Part shown: positions 7,916 through 17,727 of the stretch, piece by piece
Numbering within the stretch: position 1 is the stretch's first letter
Layout of the letters: each line of letters opens with the position of its first letter
Origin: Claveliimonas intestinigallinarum
GTDB lineage: Bacteria > Bacillota > Clostridia > Lachnospirales > Lachnospiraceae
Assembly (NCBI GenBank): GCA_019115145.1
Contig: DXED01000048.1
Span: 35,855-99,854 of the forward strand
Direction of reading: 5' to 3'
Length of the DNA stretch: 64,000 nt
Notes under the pieces: model-generated
What the model saw: the letters and a program-made list of their open reading frames with translations, nothing else
Told to the model about the DNA's origin: nothing
Database searches by the model: none
Program-made: the position numbers and the translations under genes

Positions 7916-9442
7916 ATGGCAAAACAGACAAAAATGGTGATCGACAAGGATTTTAGGATCGGAGAAGTGGACAAGCGGATCTACGGCTCCTTTGTGGAAC
8001 ATTTGGGCAGAGCGGTCTACGACGGTCTGTATCAGCCAGGCAGTCCGCTGTCTGATGACGACGGTTTCCGCAGGGATGTCATTGACCTGGTGCGGGAACT
8101 GGATGTCCCCATTATCCGCTATCCGGGAGGAAATTTTGTCTCCAGTTTTGTCTGGGAGGACAGTGTGGGGCCTGTGGAACAAAGGCCCAGCCGTCTGGAA
8201 CTGGCATGGCGCAGCCTGGAGCCCAATGAAGTGGGCATTAACGAGTTCGCGAAATGGGCGAAGAAGGTGAATTCTGATGTCATGATGGCAGTCAACCTGG
8301 GAACCAGGGGAATTGCCGACGCCTGCAATCTTCTGGAGTACTGCAACCATCCGGGCGGGACAAAGTACAGTGATCTGCGCATTGCCCACGGAGTGAAGGA
8401 ACCCCACAATATCAAGGTGTGGTGCCTTGGCAATGAGATGGACGGGGACTGGCAGGTGGGTCATAAGACTATGGGCGAGTACGCCCGCCTGGCGGAGGAG
8501 ACAGCCAAGGCTATGAAGCTGATCGATCCCGGTATTGAGCTCGTCTCCTGCGGAAGCTCTTCCCGGGAGATGGACACATTTCCTGAGTGGGAGGCCGTTA
8601 CTCTGGAGCGAACATACGATTATGTGGACTACGTGTCTCTCCACCAGTATTATGGAAATGAAGCCGGCGACACGGCAGACTTTCTGGCAAAATCTGATGA
8701 TATGGACGAGTTTATCCGTACAGTCATTGCTACATGCGATTATGTGAAGGCAAAGAAGAGGGGAAGGAAAAATATCAACCTGAGTTTTGACGAATGGAAT
8801 GTATGGTTCCACTCAAAGGAAGAGCAGATGGACATCACAGAGAACAGGCCATGGCAGACAGCGCCCTCCCTGCTGGAGGATATCTACACATTTGAGGACG
8901 CCCTTCTTGTGGGGCTGATGCTGATCACTCTGCTGAAACATGCGGACAGGGTAAAGATGGCCTGCCTGGCGCAGCTTGTCAATGTGATCGCTCCGATCAT
9001 GACAGAGAAGGGCGGAGGACCGGCGTGGAAGCAGACCATCTTTTACCCCTTTATGCACGCTTCCCGATATGGCCGCGGCATTGTGCTGCAGCCTGTCATC
9101 AGCACCGGAGTGCACGACACGGCACAGCATGAAAATGTGACGGATGTGGAGAGCGTTGCTGTCTACAATGAGGAAAAGGATGAGGTGACCATTTTTGCGG
9201 TAAACCGCAACATAGAGGAAGATGTGGAGCTGGTCGCAGACGTGCGGGGGCTGGAGGGCTATCACCTGACAGAGCACATTGTACTTGAGAACAGTGATAT
9301 GAAACTGTGCAACGGGCCGGGGAGCGAGAGGGTATGTCCCCAAAAAGTACAGCGGTCTTCTCTGGACGGGGGCATCATGACCAGTGTGCTGCACAGAGCA
9401 TCCTGGAATGTGATACGGCTGGGAGGAAAGAACACGATATGA
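7916..9442 (+). CDS. abfA: Alpha-L-arabinofuranosidase, GH51
   Basis: The 508-residue protein has the length and motifs of intracellular GH51 arabinofuranosidases. The acid/base Glu is E174 in CLGNEMDG, and the nucleophile is E293 in FDEWNVW, close to the E175/E294 pair of the Geobacillus enzyme. No signal peptide is present, so it acts on imported arabino-oligosaccharides, releasing L-arabinose. The ATG at 7916 follows AAAGGAGG by about 10 bases; an upstream in-frame start at 7859 overlaps uraA and lacks a good site. It overlaps the response regulator by four bases (ATGA), linking enzyme and sensor in one operon. Confidence 0.93.
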   Translation: MAKQTKMVIDKDFRIGEVDKRIYGSFVEHLGRAVYDGLYQPGSPLSDDDGFRRDVIDLVRELDVPIIRYPGGNFVSSFVWEDSVGPVEQRPSRLELAWRSLEPNEVGINEFAKWAKKVNSDVMMAVNLGTRGIADACNLLEYCNHPGGTKYSDLRIAHGVKEPHNIKVWCLGNEMDGDWQVGHKTMGEYARLAEETAKAMKLIDPGIELVSCGSSSREMDTFPEWEAVTLERTYDYVDYVSLHQYYGNEAGDTADFLAKSDDMDEFIRTVIATCDYVKAKKRGRKNINLSFDEWNVWFHSKEEQMDITENRPWQTAPSLLEDIYTFEDALLVGLMLITLLKHADRVKMACLAQLVNVIAPIMTEKGGGPAWKQTIFYPFMHASRYGRGIVLQPVISTGVHDTAQHENVTDVESVAVYNEEKDEVTIFAVNRNIEEDVELVADVRGLEGYHLTEHIVLENSDMKLCNGPGSERVCPQKVQRSSLDGGIMTSVLHRASWNVIRLGGKNTI

Positions 9443-11052
9443 TAAAAATATTTCTGGTTGAAGATGAAGTGATCATCCGTGATGGTATCAAGAACAGTAT
9501 AGACTGGAAAAAAGAAGGCTATGAATTTGTGGGAGAGGCCGGGGACGGGGAGCTTGCCTACCCTCTTATCCTTAAGGAAAAGCCGGATATCCTGCTGACA
9601 GACATCAAGATGCCCTTTATGGATGGGCTGGAACTCAGCGCAGCGGTAAAAAAAGAACTCCCGGATATCAAGATCATTGTCCTCAGCGGATACAACGATT
9701 TTGAGTTTGCTAAGAAGGGGATTGAGATCGGCATCACCAACTATCTGCTGAAGCCGATTTCCTCGGGGGAGCTCCTGAAGGCAGTGGGAGAAGTGGCGGT
9801 AAAGATAGAAAAGGAGAGAGAAGAAAGAGAACTCCTGAATAAATACGAAGAAGATCTCCAGGGAAATATCGTATATGAGAAACAGAAATTCCTTACAAAG
9901 ATACTGACGGAGAACATGTCCATGACCAATATACTGGATGAGGGAAGGAAGCTGGGAATGGACCTGAGCGCCGGTATGTATGATTTTATACTTTTCAAGC
10001 TGGTCAATTACGGTGTCCCGGAATTGCAGGAACAGCTCGTGTCCGCCTACATGGAAGTCAGATCCTGCATGGAGAAGCTGAAAGGAGTATACTGTTTTCA
10101 GAGAGATGTAAAGGGGCTGGCCTTTCTTCTTATGGCCGAGGATGAGCAGGCATTGGGAGAATTGGTGGAAAAGTGCAAGACGGAGCTGGATAATGCTCTG
10201 GAGAGCTTCCCTGAAGTAGAGTACTTCGGAGGGATTGGCACCGGCGTGTCCAGACTCAGAGAACTGAGGGCTTCCTTCCGTGAGGCGGAGAGAGCCTTTG
10301 CCGGGAGATTTGTGTCTGAGACGAATCAGATCCTTACATGGGAGGAGCTTCACGGGAGGAACAGCGACGAACCGGAAGTGAAAGGGCTGGGCTCCATGCA
10401 GGAGAACAGAAAGCTGATCGGCAAGTTCCTCCGCAATGGGACCCTGGAGGAGGCGGAGAGTTTTGTGCGGACATACTTTGAGGAGATCCTGGGGGAGAAT
10501 GTCCGGTCCATGATGATGAGACAGTATGTCATGATGGATATTTATATCAGCGTTGCCTCCTTCGGACAGGAGATCGGGATCAAAGAGGAAGACCTTGAGA
10601 GCGAGTGCGGAGACGTCAGGGAGGCTTCCGGCCATATACATTCTGTCGAAGAGATGCTCTCTTACATCGACAAGCTGATCAGCGGCATACTGAAGCTCAG
10701 GGACGAGACATCGGGAAACAGGTACAAAGATATTATCGAAGCCGCGGAGAGCTACATGCGCAGCCATTACATGTCAGATGAGATCTCCCTAGGCAGCGTG
10801 GCGTCAAGTGTGGGCATGAGTTCCAGTTACTTCAGTTCCATATTCAGTCAGGAGACAGGAAGAACATTTGTGGAGTATCTGACAGATATACGGATGGATA
10901 AGGCGAAAGAGCTGCTCATGTGTTCCAATAAAAAGACGTCGGAGATAGGTTTTGACGTGGGTTACAAGGACTCCCACTATTTCAGTTTTATTTTCAAAAA
11001 GACACAGGGATGCTCGCCAAAAGAATACCGGGCAAGAAAAGGAGAACTGTAG
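9439..11052 (+). CDS. YesN-type response regulator, receiver plus AraC DNA-binding domain
   Basis: The 537-residue regulator has an N-terminal receiver domain with the phosphoacceptor Asp55 in LLTDIKMP and the conserved KP (LLKPIS) near residue 105. A long central region follows, then a C-terminal AraC/HTH_18 domain with two helix-turn-helices (ISLGSVASSVGMSSSYFSSIF and KTSEIGFDVGYKDSHYFSFIFKK). The ATG at 9439 overlaps the abfA stop (ATGA) and follows GGGAGGAAAG, so translation is coupled. It pairs with the following YesM-like kinase. Expected targets are the arabinose importer and catabolic genes just downstream. Confidence 0.92.
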   Translation: MIKIFLVEDEVIIRDGIKNSIDWKKEGYEFVGEAGDGELAYPLILKEKPDILLTDIKMPFMDGLELSAAVKKELPDIKIIVLSGYNDFEFAKKGIEIGITNYLLKPISSGELLKAVGEVAVKIEKEREERELLNKYEEDLQGNIVYEKQKFLTKILTENMSMTNILDEGRKLGMDLSAGMYDFILFKLVNYGVPELQEQLVSAYMEVRSCMEKLKGVYCFQRDVKGLAFLLMAEDEQALGELVEKCKTELDNALESFPEVEYFGGIGTGVSRLRELRASFREAERAFAGRFVSETNQILTWEELHGRNSDEPEVKGLGSMQENRKLIGKFLRNGTLEEAESFVRTYFEEILGENVRSMMMRQYVMMDIYISVASFGQEIGIKEEDLESECGDVREASGHIHSVEEMLSYIDKLISGILKLRDETSGNRYKDIIEAAESYMRSHYMSDEISLGSVASSVGMSSSYFSSIFSQETGRTFVEYLTDIRMDKAKELLMCSNKKTSEIGFDVGYKDSHYFSFIFKKTQGCSPKEYRARKGEL

Positions 11053-11053
11053 G

Positions 11054-12535
11054 ATGGCCGAAGGTAAGAAAAAAAAGGTAGGAGGCTTCTCTCTGCGTTC
11101 CAGGATCTTTCTGATCGCTCTGTCCTGTTTTCTGCCGCTGACTGCGCTCATCGGATTTCTTCTGTACACTCAGTATGCTACCGTACGGGCATTTGACCAG
11201 GTGGCGACCAGCGTGAATTATGCCAGCAGATATGTGACAGAGTTCAAGGAGCGGATGGATTACAGTATCTATTATGCGATCATCTGGGATAAACCCATCA
11301 GTGAGCTGAGAGAGGGCATCTATTCTGTGGGGGGAGTGGAACTTGTCTATCCCTATGATTATATAGAGGAGATGCGGGCAGCGTGCGCAGAGATGTCGGA
11401 TATTGCCACGGTGAACAGTAATCAGTATCTTCCCAGGAGGATAGACAACACGCTGAATTCTCTGGAAAAGATCATAGAGGAAATTGAGGATAATATGAGA
11501 GCGGGCGGCCATTATGATGAAAATGAGGAGCTGCTGGACGACGTCAGGAACCTGACCGATCTGATCCAGGAGAACATCCAGAATTATATCAACGACGAGA
11601 ATGCCAGCTTTACTGCTATAAAAGAAGAGATGATGAGAAATACCAATCAGACGCTTCGGAGCAGTATCCTGATCGTGGCAGTGGTAGCTGTCCTCACCAC
11701 GGTTATCTCCAACGTTACACAGAGGGGGGTCGTGCAGCCGGTAAGAAAGCTGTGCGAGGCATCAAAACTTGTGGCTAAGGGTGATTTTACGGTCAGAAGC
11801 GATGTGGAAAGCAGGGACGAGATAGCGATGCTGGCGGACAATTTCAACGATATGACCGTGGAGATCGGGCGCCTGGTGGAGCGGATCAAGGAGGAGCAGG
11901 AAAACATAAGGATCATAGAGTCCAAGCTGCTTCAGGCCCAGATCAATCCCCATTTCCTTTATAACACGCTGGACACCATCGTGTGGCTGGCAGAGGCCGG
12001 AAGAGACGAGGAGGTGGTCAAGATGACCAGCTACCTTTCTGAGTTTTTCCGGACTACGCTGAGCAAGGGGAAGGACTATATCACACTGGAAGAGGAGAAG
12101 AGGCACGTGGAGAGCTATCTGCAGATCCAGCAGTTCCGGTACCAGGATATCATGGATTACCGGATAGAGATGGATGAGGAGATACTGGATTATATTGTGC
12201 CTAAGCTGACGCTGCAGCCTCTTGTGGAGAATGCCCTCTATCACGGCATCAAGAAGAAGAGGGGCGGCGGAACGATCCTGATCAGAGGGAAGATGGAAGG
12301 AAACAAGATCCTTTTGAAGGTCATAGACAATGGAAAGGGAATGACGGAACGGGAGCTGGCGCAGCTGCGCAGATATATCGCCGGCTGCGAGGATGGCGGA
12401 AAACAAAGTTTCGGTCTGGGAAATGTGAATCAGAGGATCCACCGGTACTACGGGGAAGAGTACGGTATTTTCTTTGAGAGTGAAGAAAATAAGGGCACAG
12501 AGGCGGTGGTGATCATACCGGCAAAAAAAATCTGA
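11054..12535 (+). CDS. YesM-type sensor histidine kinase
   Basis: The 493-residue membrane kinase has one transmembrane helix at about residues 17-39, an extracytoplasmic sensing region, and a second helix near 198-218. A HAMP domain (QPVRKLCEASKLVAKGDF) follows. The His_kinase motif is INPHFLYNTLD near residue 300 and the ATP-binding end shows VENALYHGIKKK and DNGKGM. This is the LytS/YesM class that uses a YesN-like AraC-type regulator, here encoded immediately upstream with one base between the genes. The sensor probably detects arabinose or its binding protein outside the cell, because the next gene is the sugar-binding lipoprotein. Confidence 0.92.
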   Translation: MAEGKKKKVGGFSLRSRIFLIALSCFLPLTALIGFLLYTQYATVRAFDQVATSVNYASRYVTEFKERMDYSIYYAIIWDKPISELREGIYSVGGVELVYPYDYIEEMRAACAEMSDIATVNSNQYLPRRIDNTLNSLEKIIEEIEDNMRAGGHYDENEELLDDVRNLTDLIQENIQNYINDENASFTAIKEEMMRNTNQTLRSSILIVAVVAVLTTVISNVTQRGVVQPVRKLCEASKLVAKGDFTVRSDVESRDEIAMLADNFNDMTVEIGRLVERIKEEQENIRIIESKLLQAQINPHFLYNTLDTIVWLAEAGRDEEVVKMTSYLSEFFRTTLSKGKDYITLEEEKRHVESYLQIQQFRYQDIMDYRIEMDEEILDYIVPKLTLQPLVENALYHGIKKKRGGGTILIRGKMEGNKILLKVIDNGKGMTERELAQLRRYIAGCEDGGKQSFGLGNVNQRIHRYYGEEYGIFFESEENKGTEAVVIIPAKKI

Positions 12536-12563
12536 ACAAAAATCGTAAAAAAACATACAATTG

Positions 12564-12588
12564 TTCATACAAAGTTCATAATTTCATA
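12564..12588 (+). promoter_or_regulatory. Repeated TTCATA motifs upstream of the binding-protein gene
   Basis: TTCATA occurs at 12564-12569, 12575-12580 and 12583-12588, the first two one helical turn apart. AraC-type regulators often bind direct repeats of this spacing, so this is a candidate site for the YesN-like regulator encoded just upstream. The function is inferred. Confidence 0.3.
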
Positions 12589-12706
12589 AGAAAAAATACA
12601 AAGTAAGGAGGATATTCTGTATTCTTCTTTCTTTTTTACTGATATGATATACATACAAATTAAGGGGACGGACAAAACCCCGCGAGAAAAAAGGAGGAAC
12701 AAAAGT

Positions 12707-13798
12707 ATGAAAAAGCGTGTAGTGAGCATTCTTCTGTGCGTTGCCATGACAGCGGCTATGGTTGCAGGATGCGGAAGCAGCAGTGACGGAGGGTCATCCT
12801 CAGACAGTGGCGAGGACAGCGGCAGCGGTGATGTGATCACAGTCGGCTTCTCCCAGGTAGGTGCTGAGTCTGACTGGCGTACTGCCAACACAGAGTCCAT
12901 GCAGGAGACATTTACAGAGGAGAACGGTTATGAGCTGATCTTCGACGATGCACAGCAGAAGCAGGAGAACCAGATCACAGCCATCCGTAACTTCATCCAG
13001 CAGGAAGTTGACTACATACTTCTGGCACCTGTTACAGAGTCCGGATGGGACACAGTTCTCCAGGAAGCATACGATGCAGATATCCCGGTCATTATCGTTG
13101 ACCGTATGGTAGATGTATCCAATGACGATCTGTACACAACATGGATCGGAACAGACTCCCTGCTGGAGGGACGCAAGGCAGCTGAGTGGCTGAACGCTTA
13201 CGCTACAGCAAAGGGATGGGATGCAAGCGAACTGAACATTGCTCACATCCAGGGAACAATGGGATCCACAGCTCAGATCGGACGTACACAGGGCCTTGAG
13301 GAAGGCGTTGAGAAGTATGGATGGAACCTTGTAGCTCAGCAGTGCGGCGAGTTCACACAGGCCAAGGGACAGGAAGTTATGGAGTCCATGCTGAAACAGT
13401 ACGACAACATCAACGTAGTATACTGCGAGAATGACAACGAGGCATTCGGCGCAATCGACGCTATCGAGGCAGCAGGCAAGACAGTCGGAACTGATATCGC
13501 AAACGGTGAGATCCTTGTACTCTCCTTCGATACAACAAATGCAGGCCTTACCGATACTCTGGAAGGCAAGATCGTCTGCGACGTTGAGTGCAATCCGCTT
13601 CACGGACCTCGCGCAGAGGAGCTGATCAAAGCTCTTGAGGCAGGAGAGGAAGTTGAGAAGCTGAACTATGTTGATGAGGAAATCTTCGCATACGACGACA
13701 CAGTAGCAAGCGTTACAGCTACAAACAGCCTGGACGAGGAAGGCGACTATGCAGTTACAGTGATCACACAGGAAATCATCGACGGACGTGCATACTAA
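12707..13798 (+). CDS. YtfQ-like sugar-binding lipoprotein of ABC importer
   Basis: The 363-residue protein starts with a signal peptide and lipobox (AMVAGC near residue 22), then a Ser/Gly/Asp-rich linker. A Peripla_BP_4 sugar-binding domain follows and begins VGFSQVGAESDWR, with QQKQENQITAIRNF. These match E. coli YtfQ, which binds galactofuranose, and its relatives that bind furanose sugars. In this locus L-arabinofuranose is the likely ligand. AAAAAGGAGGAACAAAAGT precedes the ATG at 12707. Codon use is unusually even and optimised (many GCA/ACA), consistent with high expression. Permease and ATPase genes follow after a 151-bp gap with hairpins. Confidence 0.88.
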   Translation: MKKRVVSILLCVAMTAAMVAGCGSSSDGGSSSDSGEDSGSGDVITVGFSQVGAESDWRTANTESMQETFTEENGYELIFDDAQQKQENQITAIRNFIQQEVDYILLAPVTESGWDTVLQEAYDADIPVIIVDRMVDVSNDDLYTTWIGTDSLLEGRKAAEWLNAYATAKGWDASELNIAHIQGTMGSTAQIGRTQGLEEGVEKYGWNLVAQQCGEFTQAKGQEVMESMLKQYDNINVVYCENDNEAFGAIDAIEAAGKTVGTDIANGEILVLSFDTTNAGLTDTLEGKIVCDVECNPLHGPRAEELIKALEAGEEVEKLNYVDEEIFAYDDTVASVTATNSLDEEGDYAVTVITQEIIDGRAY

Positions 13799-13807
13799 AA
13801 AAGAAAG

Positions 13808-13890
13808 GCAGCGGGTATAGCGCTGTATTCTAAAAAGAAGGGGCGTAGTGGAATAAACGGGGTACTCCGGGTATGCTGCTACGCTTTCTT
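13808..13890 (+). terminator. Partial terminator/processing hairpins between binding protein and ATPase genes
   Basis: A short hairpin (CAGCG 13809-13813 with CGCTG 13821-13825) is followed by GCGTAG (13843-13848) pairing with CTACGC (13879-13884), then TTTCTT. Such elements behind binding-protein genes usually reduce downstream expression or stabilise the upstream message. The strength here is moderate. Confidence 0.45.
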
Positions 13891-13949
13891 CATGAAAAAA
13901 TGGAAACAGATCGAGTAAGGTGGAATAAGAGAAAGCAGGTGAGAGCTAT

Positions 13950-15461
13950 ATGGAAGAAAATGTTGTATTAAGTATGAGGGATATATCCAAGACATTTCCT
14001 GGCGTAAAAGCACTGCAGCATGTTGATTTCACACTGCGCAAAGGTGAGATCCATGCCCTTATGGGTGAAAATGGAGCGGGCAAATCCACACTCATAAAAG
14101 TCCTGACGGGCGTATATGAGCTCCAGACAGGTGAGATCACTATGGACGGACAGAAAATCGTTAATAAGTCCCCTCAGGATGCGCAGAAAAACGGGATCAG
14201 CACTGTGTACCAGGAAGTCAATCTTTGCCCGAATCTGACGGTGGCAGAGAACCTTTTCATCGGCAGGGAACCGAGAAAGGCAGGCTTTATCGACTGGAAG
14301 ACTATGAACAGGAAGTCCGCAGAGCTGCTCCGGGATCTGAAGATCGATGCCAACGCGACAGACAAGCTGGAAGATGTATCTCTGGCCAGACAGCAGATGA
14401 TCGCCATTGCCCGTGCAGTGGATATGCAGTGTAAGGTCCTGATCCTCGACGAGCCAACATCTTCTCTGGACGATGATGAGGTGGCAAAGCTGTTTACACT
14501 CATGAACCGGCTGAAGGACCAGGGGGTGGGAATCATTTTTGTTACCCATTTCCTGGAGCAGGTGTACGAGGTGTGCGACCGTATCACTGTGCTGCGGAAC
14601 GGTGAACTGGTGGGAGAGTATAAAGTGAAAGAACTTCCGAGAGTTCAGCTCGTGGCAAAGATGATGGGCAAGGATTTTGATGATCTTGCGGATATCAAGA
14701 GCGCACATGAGGGACTCAAGGAGTTTGTGCCCGTAGTGGAGGCGAAAGGACTGGGACATCAGGGAACGATCAAGCCGTTTGACTTTACAGTCAACAAAGG
14801 CGAGGTTGTAGGCCTTTCCGGTCTGCTGGGATCCGGGCGTTCCGAGCTGGTGCGCACGATCTACGGCGCTGACAAGGCGGACAGCGGTACACTGAAAGTT
14901 AAGGGAAAAGAGGTTAAGATAAAAGCCCCTATAGATGCCATGAAGCTTGGCATGGCCTATTTGCCGGAGGACAGAAAGAAGGACGGTATCATCGCGGACC
15001 TGTCCGTGAGGGAGAACATCATCATCGCCCTTCAGGCCAAGAGAGGCATGTTCCGCCCCATGAGCCGAAAAGAGATGGAGGAGGCAGCTGACAAATATAT
15101 CGATATGCTCCAGATCAAGACGGCAAGCCGCGAGACTCCTATCAAGAGCCTTTCAGGCGGTAACCAGCAGAAGGTGATCATCGGGCGCTGGCTTCTGACG
15201 GATCCGGACTATCTGATCCTGGATGAGCCTACGAGAGGTATTGATATCGGTACAAAGACAGAGATCCAGAAACTGGTGCTTGATCTTGCCGATCAGGGCA
15301 TGGCAGTGACATTTATCTCTTCCGAGGTAGAGGAGATGCTCCGCACATGTTCGCGTATGGCGATCCTGCGCGACGGGAAAAAGGTGGGAGAGCTCTCCGG
15401 TGACGAGCTGTCACAGGAAGGCATTATGAAAGCGATTGCAGGAGGTGGAGAAGATGAGTAA
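13950..15461 (+). CDS. Sugar ABC transporter ATPase with two nucleotide-binding domains (YtfR-like)
   Basis: The 503-residue protein carries two ABC domains, as in RbsA/MglA/YtfR. The first has Walker A GENGAGKSTLIK near residue 40 and Walker B LILDEPTSSL. The second has a degenerate Walker A (GLLGSGRSELVR near 290), the signature LSGGNQQK near 400, and DEPTRGIDIG. It powers sugar import for the YtfQ-like lipoprotein and the two permeases that follow. Its last 8 bases overlap the next gene. A GCAGGTGAGAG site precedes the ATG. The first domain has SLARQQM in place of a full signature, which is usual in this family. Confidence 0.9.
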   Translation: MEENVVLSMRDISKTFPGVKALQHVDFTLRKGEIHALMGENGAGKSTLIKVLTGVYELQTGEITMDGQKIVNKSPQDAQKNGISTVYQEVNLCPNLTVAENLFIGREPRKAGFIDWKTMNRKSAELLRDLKIDANATDKLEDVSLARQQMIAIARAVDMQCKVLILDEPTSSLDDDEVAKLFTLMNRLKDQGVGIIFVTHFLEQVYEVCDRITVLRNGELVGEYKVKELPRVQLVAKMMGKDFDDLADIKSAHEGLKEFVPVVEAKGLGHQGTIKPFDFTVNKGEVVGLSGLLGSGRSELVRTIYGADKADSGTLKVKGKEVKIKAPIDAMKLGMAYLPEDRKKDGIIADLSVRENIIIALQAKRGMFRPMSRKEMEEAADKYIDMLQIKTASRETPIKSLSGGNQQKVIIGRWLLTDPDYLILDEPTRGIDIGTKTEIQKLVLDLADQGMAVTFISSEVEEMLRTCSRMAILRDGKKVGELSGDELSQEGIMKAIAGGGEDE

Positions 15462-16524
15462 TCAGAAATCCGGACTGAAAAAACTGACATCCATGCGGCT
15501 GTTCATGCCGATCGTTTGCCTGCTGGTCATCATCATCGTGGCGACGATCACCATACCCGGCTTTTTGAGCATAACTTTCCAGAACGGAGTGCCCTACGGG
15601 TATCCGGTGGACGTGATCAACAGGGCATCTGAGCTGGTGATCCTGGCTGTGGGCATGACCCTTGTCACAGCTGCTTCCGGTGGACAGGACATCAGTGTGG
15701 GAGCCGTTATGGCGGTGGCCGCGGCTGTGTGCTGCCAGATCCTCTCCGGAGGGGAGGTCTCCGTTAATTCACTTGCCGCCCCCATCATCCTGGCATTCCT
15801 TGCGGCTATCGCAGCATCTGCTCTGTGCGGCGCCTTTAACGGTTTCCTGGTAGCGAAGCTGAACATTCAGCCCATGGTCGCCACCCTGATCCTGTACACA
15901 GCAGGACGCGGTATTGCGCAGCTTATCACAAACGGACAGATCACATACATCCGCGTGGACTCTTACCAGATCTTTGGAAGTTATATCGGGAAATTTCCCA
16001 TTCCCACGCCGGTGATCATAGCGGTGGTCGTAGTCATCATCACTTATCTGATCCTGAAGAAGACGGCTCTGGGACTTTATATCGAGAGCGTCGGAATCAA
16101 TGGAACGGCATCCAGACTGGTGGGACTTAACTCCACTATGATCAAATTTCTGACATATGTCATTTGCGGCATCCTGGCAGGTGTTGCCGGTTTTGTGGCC
16201 TCCAGCCGTATCTATTCGGCGGATGCAAACAATATCGGACTGAACCTGGAGATGGACGCCATCCTGGCAGTTGCCCTCGGCGGCAATGTCCTTGGCGGCG
16301 GTAAGTTCAGCCTGATGGGATCTGTGATCGGGGCCTATACGATCCAGGCGCTGACAACCGTACTTTACGGAATGAACGTGTCTTCCGACCAGCTTCCGGT
16401 GTACAAAGCTATCGTCGTTGTCATCATTGTCGTTCTTCAGAGCCCTGTATTCCAGAAGCTCCTTGCCACCAGAAAAGCAAAAAGACAGGCGGCAGCGCCT
16501 GCTGCGGAAGGAGGTAACCAGTAA
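15454..16524 (+). CDS. Sugar ABC transporter permease (YtfT-like)
   Basis: The 356-residue permease belongs to the BPD_transp_2 family (RbsC/YtfT). It has about ten hydrophobic segments and the cytoplasmic coupling region GINGTASRLVGLN near residue 215 before the usual EMDAILAVALGGN motif. The ATG at 15454 overlaps the ATPase stop and follows GGAGGTGGAG. With the next gene it forms a permease pair, as YtfT and YjfF do in the E. coli furanose importer. Its last base is shared with that gene's ATG. Confidence 0.88.
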   Translation: MSNQKSGLKKLTSMRLFMPIVCLLVIIIVATITIPGFLSITFQNGVPYGYPVDVINRASELVILAVGMTLVTAASGGQDISVGAVMAVAAAVCCQILSGGEVSVNSLAAPIILAFLAAIAASALCGAFNGFLVAKLNIQPMVATLILYTAGRGIAQLITNGQITYIRVDSYQIFGSYIGKFPIPTPVIIAVVVVIITYLILKKTALGLYIESVGINGTASRLVGLNSTMIKFLTYVICGILAGVAGFVASSRIYSADANNIGLNLEMDAILAVALGGNVLGGGKFSLMGSVIGAYTIQALTTVLYGMNVSSDQLPVYKAIVVVIIVVLQSPVFQKLLATRKAKRQAAAPAAEGGNQ

Positions 16525-17555
16525 TGGGAAAGAAGAAAATCAATGCTATGCCTAAAAAGAAGATCAGTGCAACTGGCTTCCTTCTTATCATCACGATAGC
16601 GCTTTTTGTTGTCATGTATGCGGCCGGTATGGTGGTGTTCTCGGATAAAGGTTTTGCGAAACCGCAGATGTTTTTTAATCTTTTCGTGTCCAATGCGGGC
16701 CTTCTTGTCATCGCCCTCGGACAGACCATTGTCATGATCACAGGAGGAATCGACATTTCCGTGGGATCTGTGACAGCTCTTGTCTGCATGGTTTCCGCGT
16801 ATGAGATGGAAAATATGGGCATGAGTGCCTATGTGGCAGTGGTTTCGGCGCTTGCTATTGGACTTGCCTACGGCGTGATCCAGGGATTTCTTGTGTCCTA
16901 TCTGGAGATCCAGCCATTTATCGTCACTCTGGCCGGTATGTTCTTTGGGCGCGGCATGACTGCTGTGATCAGCACGGAAATGATCTCCATCAAGAACGAG
17001 CTGTTCCTGGCCTGGGCAAACTTTAAGATCAACCTTCCTATTGGATCCCACAGTAAACGGGGAAAATTTATTCCGGCCTATATCTATCCGACGGTCGTGA
17101 TCGCAATCCTCGTACTGATCATCATCATCCTTGTGATGAAGTATTCCAAGTTTGGACGCTCCGTATACGCCATTGGAGGAAATTCCCAGAGCGCTCTGAT
17201 GATGGGACTGAATGTAAAGAAGACGAAGTTCAAAGCCTATATCCTGGACGGTTTTCTGGCAGGTCTTGGCGGCTTTCTGTTCTGCCTGAACAGCTGTGCC
17301 GGCTTCGTGGAGCAGGCGAAAGGTCTTGAGATGGATGCCATTTCCTCGGCCGTTATCGGAGGTACACTGCTCAGCGGAGGTGTGGGCGTGCCCTTCGGAA
17401 CACTGTTCGGAGTGCTGATCAAGGGTACGATCCAGTCCCTGATCACGACACAGGGAACACTGTCAAGCTGGTGGGTCCGCATCGTGCTCTCTGCACTGCT
17501 GTGCTTCTTCATCATCCTGCAGGCGGTCCTTGGAAATATCAAAAAGAAAAAATAG
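16524..17555 (+). CDS. Sugar ABC transporter permease (YjfF-like)
   Basis: This 343-residue BPD_transp_2 permease starts at the ATG sharing its first base with the previous stop (TAATG), with GGAGG inside the upstream gene. It has the family features TGGIDISVGSV near residue 73, GGNSQSALMMGLNV near 220 and EMDAISSAVIGGTLLSGG near 270. Together with the preceding permease it forms the membrane channel of the furanose importer. A terminator-like hairpin follows at 17582, separating the transporter from araA. Confidence 0.88.
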   Translation: MGKKKINAMPKKKISATGFLLIITIALFVVMYAAGMVVFSDKGFAKPQMFFNLFVSNAGLLVIALGQTIVMITGGIDISVGSVTALVCMVSAYEMENMGMSAYVAVVSALAIGLAYGVIQGFLVSYLEIQPFIVTLAGMFFGRGMTAVISTEMISIKNELFLAWANFKINLPIGSHSKRGKFIPAYIYPTVVIAILVLIIIILVMKYSKFGRSVYAIGGNSQSALMMGLNVKKTKFKAYILDGFLAGLGGFLFCLNSCAGFVEQAKGLEMDAISSAVIGGTLLSGGVGVPFGTLFGVLIKGTIQSLITTQGTLSSWWVRIVLSALLCFFIILQAVLGNIKKKK

Positions 17556-17581
17556 GCAGGATATCATATGGATTTTAAATG

Positions 17582-17618
17582 TTGCGGCTATGGGATAACC
17601 TGTAGCTGCAATATTTTT
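17582..17618 (+). terminator. Terminator after the importer genes
   Basis: TTGCGGCTA (17582-17590) pairs over nine positions, with one G-U, to TAGCTGCAA (17603-17611), and a T-rich run follows. It may partly insulate araA from the transporter operon. Confidence 0.6.
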
Positions 17619-17727
17619 ACAGACAACGAAAATTTCCTGTAAAGAAAACAAAAATAAGTTGCAGATACAGCCGGAGAAATATGCGGCATAGTTATAAACA
17701 TAAATACAGCAAAAAGGAGGATTTGTT

